Positions 38,039-50,100 of a DNA stretch of 64,000 bases are shown piece after piece; position 1 is the stretch's first letter; each line of letters starts with the position of its first letter. The stretch covers positions 724,159 to 788,158 of the forward strand of contig VZTI01003935.1 of NCBI GenBank assembly GCA_013397865.1. Reading direction: 5' to 3'. The position numbers and the translations under genes were made by a program. Under the pieces are notes generated by a model. It did no database searches. It was not told the origin of the DNA and saw only the letters and a program-made list of their open reading frames with translations. Source of the stretch: Struthidea cinerea (Eukaryota > Chordata > Aves > Passeriformes > Corcoracidae).

Positions 38039-38490
38039 ATCCCTACAGATCTCAAATGGATCCTTTCGTGGCCTCTGTCACCAACTGTTTGTTTCTCATG
38101 GTTACCTGTGACTTAGTGATGGTGTTCTTTATATGAAGAACTTGTGTTACCAGGCGTGCAACAGAGCGAGAGTCGTCTCAGGCTCTTGTTTTGATGCCGT
38201 TTACCTATTGATGTGTAATATGTAATTTTTCTGCACCATTAAAATGGTTTAGTTCATCCTTTGCTTGCTTTTAGGGGAATCGAGTGATACTCACGGGGCA
38301 CTGACCTTTGTCTAGTTGCCATGTTACCTCAGTGAAAATCAGCTGGAAAAGGCAGGGCTAATTGCTTTGATTTAATCCTGAAATGTCAGTGACTCAGTGA
38401 TGGCTCATTCATGGAAGCTCTCTGCTCGAGGCAGAAGGACTGGATAAAAATAGCTTCCTTGGGATGAACTTTAAACGCTGGAAGTTTCAA

Positions 38491-38575
38491 ATCATAGCAT
38501 CAAAGAATGGTTTGAGTTGGAAGGGGCCTTAAAGATCACCTAGATCTGTCACCTCTGCCATGAGAAGGGACAAAG
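38491..38575 (-). repeat. CR1 LINE 3' tip
   Basis: ATCATAGCATCAAAGAATGG, GAGTTGGAAGGGGCCTTAAA and GATCACCTAGATCTG form a CR1 3' end in minus orientation. Confidence 0.85.
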
Positions 38576-41318
38576 GTATGGGGCATACCTGTGGGAAGCA
38601 TGCAGAAAGCATTTGTGGGAAAGAGCTGCAGTTGCCTCACTGCCAGCTGTAGCACAGCAGGCAAAAATCTGATTTGCTACCCCAAAGAACAGCAGGTGAG
38701 AGAAGGGAAGTGAGGGTTAAATACCAGATGTAAAGAATAAGAGTGATACTGTCCCACATCCAAGGCAGGCAGCTGAGGATGACAGACACAGTTCCTGGCT
38801 GCAGGGCCGCCAGAGCCGCTGAGCAAACTAAAACTCAACAAAAGAAAATGTCAGACCCAAAGTGTTTGTAAATGAAAAGGGGATGTGCATCTTGATTTTT
38901 AGTGTGTTTGGCTTAAGTACGTTCTCTCCTCCCATGTCTCAATGGGCAAGAGATGCTCATAAACTGTTTTTCTTCATTATTTTTCTTGCTGCCTCTCCTC
39001 TGGCATTCTTGTCCCCTGATGTGGTGGGCAGGCACGTGACAGGACCACAGCCTTACATTAGAAGCACTCTGGTTCTGGCTGTGTTGCCTTCAGTGTGAAT
39101 TCCAGGACTTCCCTGGCCTCAGCTGGCACGGATCCATCTGGGGCATCCACGTGGGGTGGTTCTGGAGCCCTGCTGCGGCCAAGAGGCAGCGTTTGTGGCC
39201 CTGCCAGTTTGAATGGGAAGGGATGGAGGCAGTTCCATGCTGAATGCAGCTTGTTTCTGTCAGAAGAGGCAGCAAATGAGAACTGTTCATACCCCGCAGC
39301 TGGCCCCGGGCGAGCTGCTTCAGGCTCCCGTCCTTCAGTCCTGCGCTGTGTAAATTACCTCCAATATATCAGGGACTCGGAAGCTTTCCGGCTCTGTAAA
39401 GACTTCTCTCCTCTGTTTTTCGTTTTAGAGTGCAAGAAGTTCCCTGCTAACATGCCACCTTTGTTCCTCAGTGTCATTAATTTCTTTGGGGCTGGGCCAG
39501 GAGAGTTTTGAGGAGAGAATCTGTGTTTTGCAGTGCTTTGTAAGAGTTTTCGTACAAAGGCTTTTGGGTGTACAAAGTACTAAGCAGGCAGCTGGATGTC
39601 AGTGTCTTAATATTGTTCTCTCCAGGTCTCTCTTTCAGCAATAAAAATCTTCTGTTCTCAATATGGAGATGTGAACTGAATGGAAATCATCCCTTTGTGT
39701 GGTCTGGGAAAACCAGAGGTACTTTCATTAACATCTTCAGAACTGCAGAAATATCCACCACAAGCTTGGTTATTTAATTAGTGTAAGTGATGGGTACAGT
39801 CATCAATATATTTGTGAGTTTAGCCATGAGATTGCACAGCTCTCTATCTCTATTTTAATGCCTTCTTGTCTTGATGCAGACCTGCTGGTCTGTAGCACCT
39901 GCAGGTTTTCTGTGTGCCAGATGAAGTGCTCACTTACCACAATCACATTTATTCAGCTGTTTGCTGCTCTTCTCTGCAATGCAGGGTTGTTTCCTAGGCT
40001 ACATTTTCTAGTATAATACATATCCTGTTGTCAGATCCCGTCCAGTGGATTTGGCTTCGTTCCTTGATCCGGTGAAGATAAATTAGTGAACTGTCCTGCT
40101 TTATCACTGGAGATTGGCTTCATTTTCCAGAAGCTGAGTTTTATTTTTTCACCTACTTTTTTTTCCTGAAAGCACACTTCAAATACATCGTGCAGCTTTG
40201 TAGCACAGATGAAGAGGAGTTTCAAACTCTCAGGCAAAATAATGTGAGACAAGGGAAGGAGGAAGCATTGATCAGGCTCTGCACTGCCTTTTTCTTGCTG
40301 AAACCTAAATAACGATGTATTGATTCCCTGCAACGTTCTTGGTGTCAGCCCCATGGGTGCAGGGGACACTTTGGGTGTGACAGGGCCAGCAGCCCACAAG
40401 TGCAAGAAATGGAGCAACAGTGAAACCAGCAGCTTTATTCTGGGTCCAAAAAGTGCAGAATCAGGGCTTATGCTTAACAAGGAGTAGAAGGAGAAACAAA
40501 GCTACTGTCAGGACAAGGAGGGGAAAAAAAGAGGAAAATAAAACAGGAGAGGAGAGGGGTCAGGTTTTCCTGTGCATTGTGGGGTTTGATGCCTCAGTGA
40601 GTCTGACAGCCTGACTCTGGAGCTGAGCTTTCTGTCTCTGCTCACCCCGGCTCTCACACACCCATCTGTGAATCAGCCTCTGCTTTGCTCAGCTCACAGC
40701 AGCGAGCACTTGCAATAAATCAGCGTCTTTTGAGTGCCTCCCGTTAATGTTGATTTCAGCTGTGCTCTGGGACACGGCAGAGGGCTGGAGCCAGGCAGCT
40801 TTACAGGTGCAATCCTTACTCCTGAATGGGTGTCATTAGCTCTCCCCTCTGCTCAACCTTCACAGCTGCTTTCATTGCCAGCACTGACTGAGATGAGCTA
40901 ATTACACAGATTATGCAATTTTGCTGCACATAATAGGGGTAATTTTGTAATGAAGGAGTGGTGCTATGTAATAACAGTTCACACAAACCTGCCTTTGACA
41001 CGAGGGTCTGGCAGGAAGCTTGGCACGAGAAACTTTGCATAAAAGAGTTAAATAAGACCATCACATCATTGATAGGGAAAAACTCCAGACATTTCTGTGT
41101 TCTTTTGGAAGTGCGAAAATATCCACAAAGATTGATTTTTTTTTTATTAATAAGTAGGTTTCAGCTGCAGTAGTAGCAGTGTCCTGAATGCTCAGATGAA
41201 TCTCATGAATACATGTAAATAAATGATTCACAGAAGACTTGATTTCCCTTTTTTGCATGATCAGGCAAGAGATTTTTTTGCTTGTTGCCGTGGTGGTGTT
41301 TGTTGCAGTCTTTTCTTC

Positions 41319-41390
41319 ATAGAATAATAGAATAATTAATGTTGGAAAAGACCTCTAAGATCATCTAGTCCAACCATTAAAGCAGCACTT
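41319..41390 (-). repeat. CR1 LINE 3' tip
   Basis: ATAGAATAATAGAATAATTA, ATGTTGGAAAAGACCTCTAA and GATCATCTAGTCCAACCATT are the reverse complement of a CR1 end. Confidence 0.85.
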
Positions 41391-42503
41391 CTTGTTTGCT
41401 TCTTTCTGTGTGGACAAGATTATCGATTATCGATGGTAAAATTAGCTTCATTTTGCTGGCACTGCTGTGAGGCTTAAGAACCAGATTTATTTTTTTAATA
41501 AGTTCTTACCAAACTCTGGAAAATATTTGCCCCAGGCAACTACTGGGAGGCTCTAGGAGGCCAGAGAGGAAAGAGAGGATCTGTAATGGGTTAACATGGC
41601 AAAGGTTTGATAGCAGGGGGATGCAGGAGTGGTTATTCTGAGAAGAGGTGGTCAGGGGCTGTCCCCGTGTTTGACAGAGCCTAATTAATTAATTAATAGC
41701 TGCTAATTACTCGCTAAACTGTCTTTTTCTCATCCTTAGAGTTTTCCATTGTATTTTATCCCCCTGTCCTGATGAGGAGAGGTGGAGAACAAGAGCTCTG
41801 GTGGGCACCTAGCAGTCAACCAAGGTGAACCCACCCCAGGGGGACATCAAATAAATGCAGGAAAATTCATCCTGATAGATTTTTTTCAAAATTCCTCAAG
41901 CTTGGGAATACGGTTATGAGGGCTGAATGCTGCAGAGCATAGGCTGCTGTCCTAGGGAGAGGCTTCCAGAAGGCAAAGTGGGGCATTGGAATGGAATTCT
42001 GAATTGGAATTTTTATTCAGTCTGATCTCTGACTGTATTTTGCACCAGGTAGAAATGTTTTAAATCCAGCCCATGGTTTATGGCTAAACGCACTCCCTGG
42101 TTTTCAGTCTCAGAACACAGTCAGGATTCAGAGTGCTGACTCAGAGACGTTTTTATCTCTCGTGAAATCATGAAGAAATTCTCTCTGCCTGTAGCAGATA
42201 TCCTTTCCCAAAATAGGGACACAGACTAAAGTGGTGTTATTTTTACATGAAATTCCTTAGTTGTCTCACTTCAAAGAATATCAAAATCAATCATTTTTCA
42301 TTGAAACAAAGGCAGTGATCTGTGGTATCATCATTCCCTACAAACATTTTTAAATTTCCCTGAAGTTTCTGATATCATTTGCCATGACATATCTTGTTTG
42401 GCATGGTCCTTAAAATCCCACAGGGATGTGTGTTTCTGCCTTCTCTAACGTGGCTGCAGAGCTGAGGATCTCAGTTTCCAGTCCTGGTGCCATTGTTGAG
42501 GAG

Positions 42504-42520
42504 CTGTACCATGACACCTC
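42504..42520. repeat. Left copy of the 17-bp direct repeat flanking the compound LTR
   Basis: CTGTACCATGACACCTC directly abuts the TGCA terminus of the partial LTR. Its partner at 43272-43288 (CTGTACCATGACATCTC) directly abuts the other outer LTR terminus, with one mismatch. Confidence 0.85.
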
Positions 42521-42596
42521 TGCAGTAATGACGCGTGGGCAAGGACTTTGCTCATCAGATGGAGAGCGGCAAAGACCTTTATTGCGCAGTCAGAAT
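42521..42596 (-). mobile_element. Partial LTR end (R-U5) of a variant subfamily (copy 4)
   Basis: The 76 bp match the end of the LTR family (TGCAGTAATGACGCGTGGGC... through CAGTCAGAAT) and share the GGAGAGCGGCAAAGACCTTT variant with the copy at 44985-45232, not with the neighbouring copy at 42886. Homology stops abruptly at the GAAT of the usual GAATTC. It forms the left edge of a compound insertion. Confidence 0.85.
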
Positions 42597-42885
42597 GATC
42601 ACATTTTCAGCTGGAGAATCTCCAGTTTTCCATATCCCTTTTGGACCTCAGAGGCCATAACTGACCACAGCACCCCAAAGGCAGCTTTAGCACAGCCGCG
42701 TCTCTGAGTAGCCCCAAGGACAGTACAAAGACGACGTGTGACTCTCTGCTAAAGGCTGTTTTCTAGGAACAAATCCCTCAGCAGTCCAAACAGCAGCTGT
42801 AGAGCTGGACTGGCAGATAATTAGGCTTTTTTTCAAGTCAGCTCCTCACTTAGAAGTGTCTGCTCAGACTGAGAGGTCCAGATTT
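42597..42885. other. 289-bp segment between two LTR copies, origin unclear
   Basis: Unique-looking sequence lies between the partial LTR and the near full-length LTR. In minus orientation it occupies the place of a provirus interior, but I see no primer-binding site after the LTR end and no recognisable gag, pol or env reading. It could be the rest of a variant LTR with unrelated U3, internal retroviral sequence after a large deletion, or captured host DNA. Confidence 0.5.
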
Positions 42886-43271
42886 TGCAGTAATGACGCA
42901 CAGGCAAGGACCTTGCTCATCAGATGGAAAATGCAAAGCCGTTTATTGTGCAGTCAGAATTCCCTAAATCCCAGCACCCAACAGGATAGAACATCATATA
43001 AACAGCAAAGATGTTCACCACAGTGTCCCCCAATCACCTGGGGCATTGCACAGATTTTACCTATTATGGTAACAGGCAAACAATGCCCTCTAAGGCCACA
43101 AACTGCAATGAACACTTCTCACAGGCCCAGTCTGTCCATAAACACACAATCCTCTCTCAGTCCATCCCCGGTGACCTGGATGCACTCCCAGGGTCACCTC
43201 CGGGCCCAGGACAGAGCCCCTCTCTGATCCTCAGGGCCTGTCTCTCTTCCAGCACCCAGTGCACTCCAACC
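42886..43271 (-). mobile_element. Near full-length LTR of the same family (copy 5)
   Basis: This starts TGCAGTAATGACGCACAGGC and runs to TCCAACC, where the terminal CA has become CC; 386 bp. The R-region polyadenylation signal is present in the minus orientation but altered (ACAATAAACGG). No matching 6-bp duplication flanks this copy by itself (AGATTT on the left, CTGTAC on the right). It is the right half of a compound structure with copy 4. Confidence 0.9.
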
Positions 43272-43288
43272 CTGTACCATGACATCTC
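43272..43288. repeat. Right copy of the 17-bp direct repeat flanking the compound LTR
   Basis: CTGTACCATGACATCTC begins at the base after the last LTR position and repeats the left flank at 42504-42520 with one mismatch. It is much longer than the 6 bp made by this LTR family elsewhere in the window. Confidence 0.85.
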
Positions 43289-43641
43289 CAAGCTTTCCTT
43301 CACTAAATGCTCTCCATTCAACTTCAGGAACTTCAGTTTGCACCATTTCAGCAGCATTTGTGAATCAAATTCCCTCACAGCTATCACAAGGAAAGCTGTC
43401 CGTTAAACTGCTGCTCTCTGGCTCCCCAAACCCTCCCACAAATGCGTTCTGTGTAACTCAGTGTTTCCCTTCTGAGACCAGTCTCTTCAACAGGTCACGA
43501 ACAACACTATTTCAGGGTGGAAGAAAGTGTAAGTGGAAAGAAAGCGGTAAAAAAAAGGAGAAGATAGATTGAAAGGAGGGTTTGTAAACTGTTTGTAAAC
43601 TGGCTGTGGTCACTTGTAATGGAGCAGCATTTCCTGCAGTC

Positions 43642-43675
43642 CGAAGCATCCTGTGAGTCGAAGCATCCTGTGAGT
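43642..43675. repeat. 17-bp perfect tandem duplication
   Basis: CGAAGCATCCTGTGAGT occurs twice head to tail without a mismatch. Confidence 0.95.
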
Positions 43676-44403
43676 GGTTTTCATGAGTGATTTCAGTAGG
43701 AAGGTGACAGAGGCCCTTGGAGTCATTGGCATATGCATTTTGCACTGTAAATCTGTTTAAAGAGATAATGAACTGTATTCTTCTCTCAGACTGAACTAAA
43801 TCCTCAGTAATCCCCTGAAGTTGTTTCTTCCCGACATATTCGTGATGTGCAGTCATGTAACAGCTAATTACAGTGATTAACTGCATTTCACAGATGATGA
43901 CCAGAAGAAACTGTCACATGATGTATATTGCATCTCCTTCATGTTTCAAAAATAACAAGAGGAAATTTTAATTACCTTTGTACTGTCATTAGAAAAATCT
44001 TCTAACCTTCTTCTATTGATTAATCCAAAGATAAATCCTTGAGCACAGGAAAGGAAAAGACACTTTATTCTACACACTTCATGGGTAATTACTTAAAGAA
44101 TCTTCTATCTATAGAAAGATTTAGATTCTATTTTAAGAGGAGAAGAGTTTGAGGGTGGTGCATCAAATGATCTCATTTCACGTGATACAATTATGATCAG
44201 ATAGCTGAGAAAGAAAAAAAAAAATCTTGGTAATCATTTAATTTTAAAAGCCATTAATGGGAAGTACTCCAGGATGTTGTAGCTGCGTGACAGTAAAGTC
44301 ATCTTTTACTCACTAACATTTCATTTGGGAACTGTTGTGTAGCAAATCTCTCTTTGTAAGGCAGAGCAGGGGAAATGAAGGTTCAGCTGTGAACTCCCTA
44401 ATC

Positions 44404-44549
44404 AGAGAATCACAGAATGGTTTGGGTTGGAAGGGACCTTAAAGATCATCCAGTTCCAACCCCCTGCCATGGGCAGGGACACCTTCCACTAGACCAGGTT
44501 GCTCAGAGCCCCATCCAGCCTGGCCTGGAACGCTCCCAGGGATGGGGAA
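44404..44549 (-). repeat. CR1 LINE 3' end, first of an adjacent pair
   Basis: AGAGAATCACAGAATGGTTT, GGGTTGGAAGGGACCTTAAA and the following CCATGGGCAGGGACACCTTC show a well-conserved CR1 end on the minus strand, truncated after GGAACGCTCCCAGGGATGGG. Confidence 0.92.
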
Positions 44550-44579
44550 TCTCTGTTTTTGTTATGGATAGGATTTACA

Positions 44580-44984
44580 GAATCATAGAATCACAGAATC
44601 CCCTGAGATGGAAGGGACCCACCAGGATCATCGAGTCCAACTCCTGGCCCTGCACAGACCCCCCAACAATCCCACCCTGTGCAGCCCTGAGAGCATTGTT
44701 CAAATGCTCCTGGAGCTCTGGCAGCCTTGGGACCGTGCCCATTCCCTGGAGAGCCTGGGCAGTGCCCCACCACCCTCTGGGGGAAGAACCTTTTCCTGAT
44801 ATCCAACCTAAACCTCCCCTGACTCAGCTTCAAGCCATTCCCTCAGGTCTTATCACCAGAGAGAAATCGATGTCTGCCTCTCCACTGCCTGTCATGAAGA
44901 TGTTGAAGACCACAATGAGGTCTTCCCTCAGTCTCCTCCAGCTGAACAAGCCAAGTGCCCTCAGCCTCTCCTTGTATGGTTTCC
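44580..44984 (-). repeat. CR1 LINE 3' region, part interrupted by a solo LTR
   Basis: A second, different CR1 subfamily starts at AATCATAGAATCACAGAATC and continues through CCTGATATCCAACCTAAACC to GCTGAACAAGCCAAGTGCCC. It is broken at 44985 by the LTR copy. It resumes at 45239. Confidence 0.92.
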
Positions 44985-45232
44985 TGCAGTACTGACGCAT
45001 GGGCAAGGACCTTGCTCATCAGATGGAGAGCAGCAAAGACCTTTATTGCACAGTCAGAATTCCCTAAATCCCAGCACCCAACAGGATATCACATCATATA
45101 AACAGCAAAGCTCTCTCAGTCCATCCCCGGTGACCTGGATGCACTCCCAGGGCCACCTCTGGGCCCAGGACAGAGGCCCTCTCTCTGGTCCTCAGGGCCT
45201 CTCTCTCTACCACCACCCAGTGTATTCCAACA
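44985..45232 (-). mobile_element. Solo LTR with internal deletion, nested in a CR1 (copy 6)
   Basis: The 248-bp copy begins TGCAGTACTGACGCATGGGC and ends GTATTCCAACA, with a perfect 6-bp duplication GTTTCC at 44979-44984 and 45233-45238. About 140 bp of the 388-bp unit are missing from its middle (between AACAGCAAAG and CTCTCTCAGT). The duplicated target lies inside a CR1 3' region, so the LTR is younger than that CR1. Confidence 0.93.
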
Positions 45233-45238
45233 GTTTCC

Positions 45239-45290
45239 CCCCTCCAGACCCTTCACCACCTTCACTGCCCTCCTTCAAATGAGAGCCAGG
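45239..45290 (-). repeat. CR1 LINE continuation right of the solo LTR
   Basis: After the second GTTTCC copy, CCTCCAGACCCTTCACCACC then TTCACTGCCCTCCTTC continues the CR1 interrupted at 44985. Confidence 0.85.
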
Positions 45291-47048
45291 AGCACTTTTG
45301 TAAAAGCCATCCTCGCTGTGCTCGCTGTGGTCAGCACTCCTTTGGGCTGTGATGTGTGACTGGGGTTTTTTGTTGTGCTCTTCGAAGTCTCCTCACATCG
45401 TGGCTTGGATCCTGCACCCAGCCTCCAGGTCCTTGTTCCTACACTGTTCCTTCCTAGCCGTAGCTCACAGGAATTTTGTAAAGGTGCTGTTTTCAGTCAC
45501 AGCACCACAAGGGCCTGGGTCTCTGCCTGAGGCTTCTGCTGCTGTAACTGAAGCCAGCGCTGTACAAAACCTCCAGATGCCACTTCAGCAGAAAGAATCT
45601 AATTCCTAAGACTCAAAATGTGTTTTAGTGGGTATTAATCCATCACTACACCTGCTAAAATCATAGGGGGATCAAAGTCCAGACTCAGGAAGTATTGACT
45701 TCTCTTCAGGCTGTGGCTTTCTGCATGGTCTGTGTGCACCTCAGTTGACCCTGCCCCATCGCACCCATCCTGAAAGAATGCACAATTTCATTTCGATTTT
45801 ATTACTGTAGAATTCTTCTAAGCCCAGTGCTAGAAAACTGTACCACTGAACCTCAAGATCCAAAACAAGGGGGGTTTTGTCCATATGAGGTGGGATTTAT
45901 CTCACTGAGCTTGAGCCATCTCTGAGTGATGACTCCTCGAAGCCTTCTCAACTCCATTTCTGGTGAACAGACAAAGGTGCAGAGACCAAATCACCTGCTG
46001 AACATACCCAGTTTTAGCAATAATCCCAAAGGTTTCCACATCTGAACTGTTTCTGTGGCTGAAAACAAGTGAGGAAAGCCTTTTATGTCGTCTTGAAGAT
46101 GGATGGGCTGCTTGGATGGGCTTGGAGTGGCACCACTGCAATCCAAGCAAAAGAGGAGCCTTAAAGAATTATTTAGGTGTATTTTGTGAACAGATAATTA
46201 GAATGTAGCACTATGGACCTTCATATCACATTTTATTACCTTCTGAAAAGCGCTTCTTTTTCCATTTTTTTTTTTTACTCTTCTCCTCCTATCTTGTCCC
46301 TCTGGAATTAACTTCCTTCAGGAGTGGCAAGTGCATTCCTGATGGAAGAACTGCAGGTATTCCAGAAGGTCTTTGCCCTTTGGCATTGCTCTGGGAAGGG
46401 GGAGGTTGGAGCAGTTGGACACAGACTGGGTCTCATTATTGCACTGTTTTAAAACAAAATTCATAGAGTAGATCAGGAACAGTGTTAGAGCTTGATAGAA
46501 CAGCACTTACTTAGTCCCTTGGGGCACTGATCCATAATGAGCATTTCCAGTGGCACTGTTAAGTAATTGCTTATTTTTCTTAGAGAAGAGGCTTCAGGAT
46601 TTGGATGCTCATTTGTGCAGAGGTTTCATGTTGCACTGCAGAGTTTTTTCATGTTCACATTAAATTAAAAGTAGGTCTGAACTGTCAAGCTAGCATAGTT
46701 TTCAAAAATATCGTGTAGCTTTTCTGTACCCCATTCGTGATGTGCACGGGAAGGTTTTATTGCCATAAAACGTAATTCACTGCTCTTCAAATGCAATCCT
46801 GAATGCTCATTTCCCCCTACCTTTAAAAAAAAAGTGAAGTTACCTTTTAATTCATCTATCAAAGAAAACAACTCTAGTATCACCATATCACCTTTCCCAC
46901 ATTTGATATACAAGTCAGTAGCTCATTATTACTTGGCAGAGGAAGTCTAAAGCTGAATTAATTTGAAAAATGTTATAAATTTAAGACACTTTTTCATGCA
47001 CTTTGGATTCTTTGAAGTCCAAAGCCGTTTATCTACTCATTCAAGCAT

Positions 47049-47114
47049 CTTTTTTTTTCCTGTTGTTTGTAGGGGTTTTTTTTCTTTGGTTTTTTTTTTG
47101 TTTTTTTTTTTTAA
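47049..47114. repeat. T-rich low-complexity tract
   Basis: Several T-runs (9-12 bases) separated by short G/C interruptions. There is no sign of a retrogene body next to it. Confidence 0.85.
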
Positions 47115-50100
47115 ATTATTCTACATCACAGTTGTTCATGGCAAACTTGGGATTTAAGGTTTCATGGTTTGGTACCAAGGAGAACATCAATTAAGCAGTC
47201 CTCACTTGACTACCCAGTGGTTAAATATTGCCTACTCAATTTGCTCTTGGGGAGCTCATTTTGTAGTTGAAATGGAAATGGCACTGAGGATAAATCTGCC
47301 TCAGTGTAAGAGATGCAATGTATGAGTTTTCAGTAGTTTTTCTTTTCATAAGAGAAGAGCTGAGAAAATCTATTGCCAAAGTCAGTAAGTGTCTAAATGG
47401 GAGAGTCTCAGCTAAGTGGAAGTGAACGATGGGCACTAAACACTTCTCTGAGGTGAATGAGCACTTTCAAACATATTTGACCTGATCTAATTGCTCTCTT
47501 TATTGAAAAGCGATGGTAAATCTTTTTTAAGAGACCTTTTTTTCCATCTAGTTTCCAAAACTCCTCTTGCATTGTCACTGTAAACAACCAGTCTTGGTGC
47601 CCATCTTCCATGTCAGCATGATGAAAAATCAGCAGGCGCTTAAAGAGCAAGGAAATTCGGCTCTGAATGACAGGAGCTTTCTGAGGCATCCTCCCTTGCA
47701 GCCCTTTGTGCAGTTACCTGTATTAAACTAAATCTGATGCGCTGAAGCATCACCAACTCTTTTATCCTCTTTGGAACTACTGGAATGTTTCCTCCACCTC
47801 CAGTTCTTGGCTAATGTCCTTGCTGGATGCAGCATTTCTTTAGGGATGGTGTTGGCATAAGAAGACTGCCTTGCTTCCCTCTTTTGTTGTTTGATTTCAG
47901 CCCAGATCAAATTTACTGTGCTGCTTCCAAATCCCTGGAGCCAGTGTTTATGTCCCAGGAAGGTGGTACATAAACCTGTGGCTGATGAAGCCAGCAAATT
48001 TGGGGTTTGGAAACTTCAGTTCTGGATTTGAAGAGAAGATCTTTATATCAGCTTTAGAAAAAGAAGGGAAAAAATTGAAATATAGGGAAAGAACGTTGAG
48101 GAAGACACTGAGCTGAGTGGAAGCAGTGACAAGTGTCATTTTTAGTGCTCTGAGAGGGGTTGAGAATACTGGGGGGGCTGTTCTGTCCTTTTTTGGATTG
48201 TGGGGAGATTTATATGACCAGCCTAAGATTAATGCCCTGAATGTAAAGCTGTGCAAGGTGTGCAGAGTTCAGTGCCGACATGAGATGATTTATTCTTTCC
48301 ATGCACATCCTTATCATCATGGAACTGCATGGAGAATTAATACCCCTGTTTACTGCAGTTCCCAGAGCTGTTTGAGTGGTACAGACAGCACTGAGAGCAC
48401 AGATATGTGGGTCTTTAAAAGATGTGTGCGATGATGTTGGAGCTGCCACACCACGTTTGCCAGGCTACAGAGAACCCAAAACCACGTGGGATGGTTCAGA
48501 GATGGCCCACTTATCATTCCTGCTTGAAATAAGCTCGGGATCTTAAGATTCATCAGGGAGTTTAGCCAAGAAATGAAGCTGGTGGAATGCTTTTCTTAGA
48601 CTGTCACAGCATGTGCTGACAGCATTTTATGCGCTGTAAAATTAGAAGAGATTTTAAAATCCCCTTTCTCCCTCCCATGCCATTTCAAACCCCCAAAGAG
48701 ACAATAATTACCAGGTGATAAGATTGCACCTTCCCACATAACAGCAGGCTTTCCACATAAGAGATGCAGTGTATTAATCAGGTTATGGCAGGGGAACAGC
48801 CTCTTTTCCTCTTTTCCAGCTGCCTTTTGCAGAAGATTATTCAAGGTCTTCCTGGCCAACAAGTGATCACTCAGCTCCTTGTGCATGGGGGAATCTCTTG
48901 TGGAGGATCACTTGTGTGTGGGCTGGGAGATGTCTTGGGAAGCTGGGCTGGAACGGAGACCCAGGAGCAGTGCAGAAAGTCCCATCTTGCTCTCAGAGAG
49001 CCAAAGGCGTATCTCTGATCTGCCTTTTCTGATTGATAAGGTGCTGTGAGCATGAAAACAACCCTTACAGAACAATATGGTCCTTCACAGCTCCCTGTGA
49101 AGAATTAATCTTGTACTTCTTCAGTTCCTTTTTGATACCACTTGCAAACCCAATTTCCTGGTGCCTGTCCAGCACTAGCAAACATTATATTGAATATTAT
49201 TTCTCTCGGGTTTCTGATCTCACTTAAAGTTTCAATACGTGCTGTCCTAGAGGGAAGGACTGGTACATGATTCATATTCCATGCTATATTTTGGGAAAGG
49301 GTAGAAATGTAACAATGGAAACAGCAATATAAAGATGGGAAGGGGAGCCCTGGGTGGTTTAAGCCGTTGGTGAACTTTTAAATCCAGGCTTTAGCAAGTA
49401 GGTGCATCATCAGCCTAGCAACTGCTGATCTACAAACTCAGCTGTTGCCTGCTGCCCTTCTCACCAGATAAAACATCTCTGGACACTGAGTTCCCCGTAG
49501 CACTGCTGTGCTGGGTGATTAATTCAATAAACTTTTTGGCACTATTTTCAGGGATGGGAAGAGAAAAACTGAGAGGGAGGCAAAATGGGAGCTCGAAAGC
49601 CCAGTACTCCTTATGGTAATTGCTTTAATGAAAGTTTCCTGTTCCTCATTGTGGCTGTGTAAGAAAGAAGATCTGAGCTGGGTGTTGCTTTTCTCCTGGC
49701 AAGAGCTGTTTTTAAACCTTATTCTTCACCCAGGGAAGAAGGAATTTATGTGGAGGGACAGCCCACAGAAAATGTAGCACTGTTAGTGTCTGTAATAGGT
49801 TTTTGAGACTTAGAATTTGTTGTGTTTCGCTGTATCTGCAGGGACTTTACTTTCTCATCTCAAACAAACCTAATCTGTGATGGCCTAAAGAAGCTATTTA
49901 TAACCTCCACATCTGCGATCTCCACAGTCAAAATTCAGCCTCTTGATGTTGCTGAGTATTTTGCTCCTCCTGTAAAATTGTGTGATTAGGGAAGGGGTTC
50001 TACTCAGACACCTCAAGTTCACTCCACAGAAATTGGGAGGACTTGCCCATTCTCATCCCCTTTTTAAACCTACATTATTAGAAGGGTAAATGTGGTTCAG

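Larger units (their letters stand above)
34725..42503. other. Intron 2, middle part
   Basis: Two or three short CR1 tips are the only elements I can name. The stretch at about 40.40-40.75 kb has an LTR-like look (AATAAA on the minus strand in a GCAGCTTTATTCTGG context), but termini and duplications could not be defined. Confidence 0.5.

Noticed and set aside
40396..40760. Possible LTR on the minus strand (AATAAA in a CCAGAATAAAGCTGC context)
   Set aside because: No defined TG/CA termini, TATA box or target duplication could be placed, so it is not listed as a mobile element.
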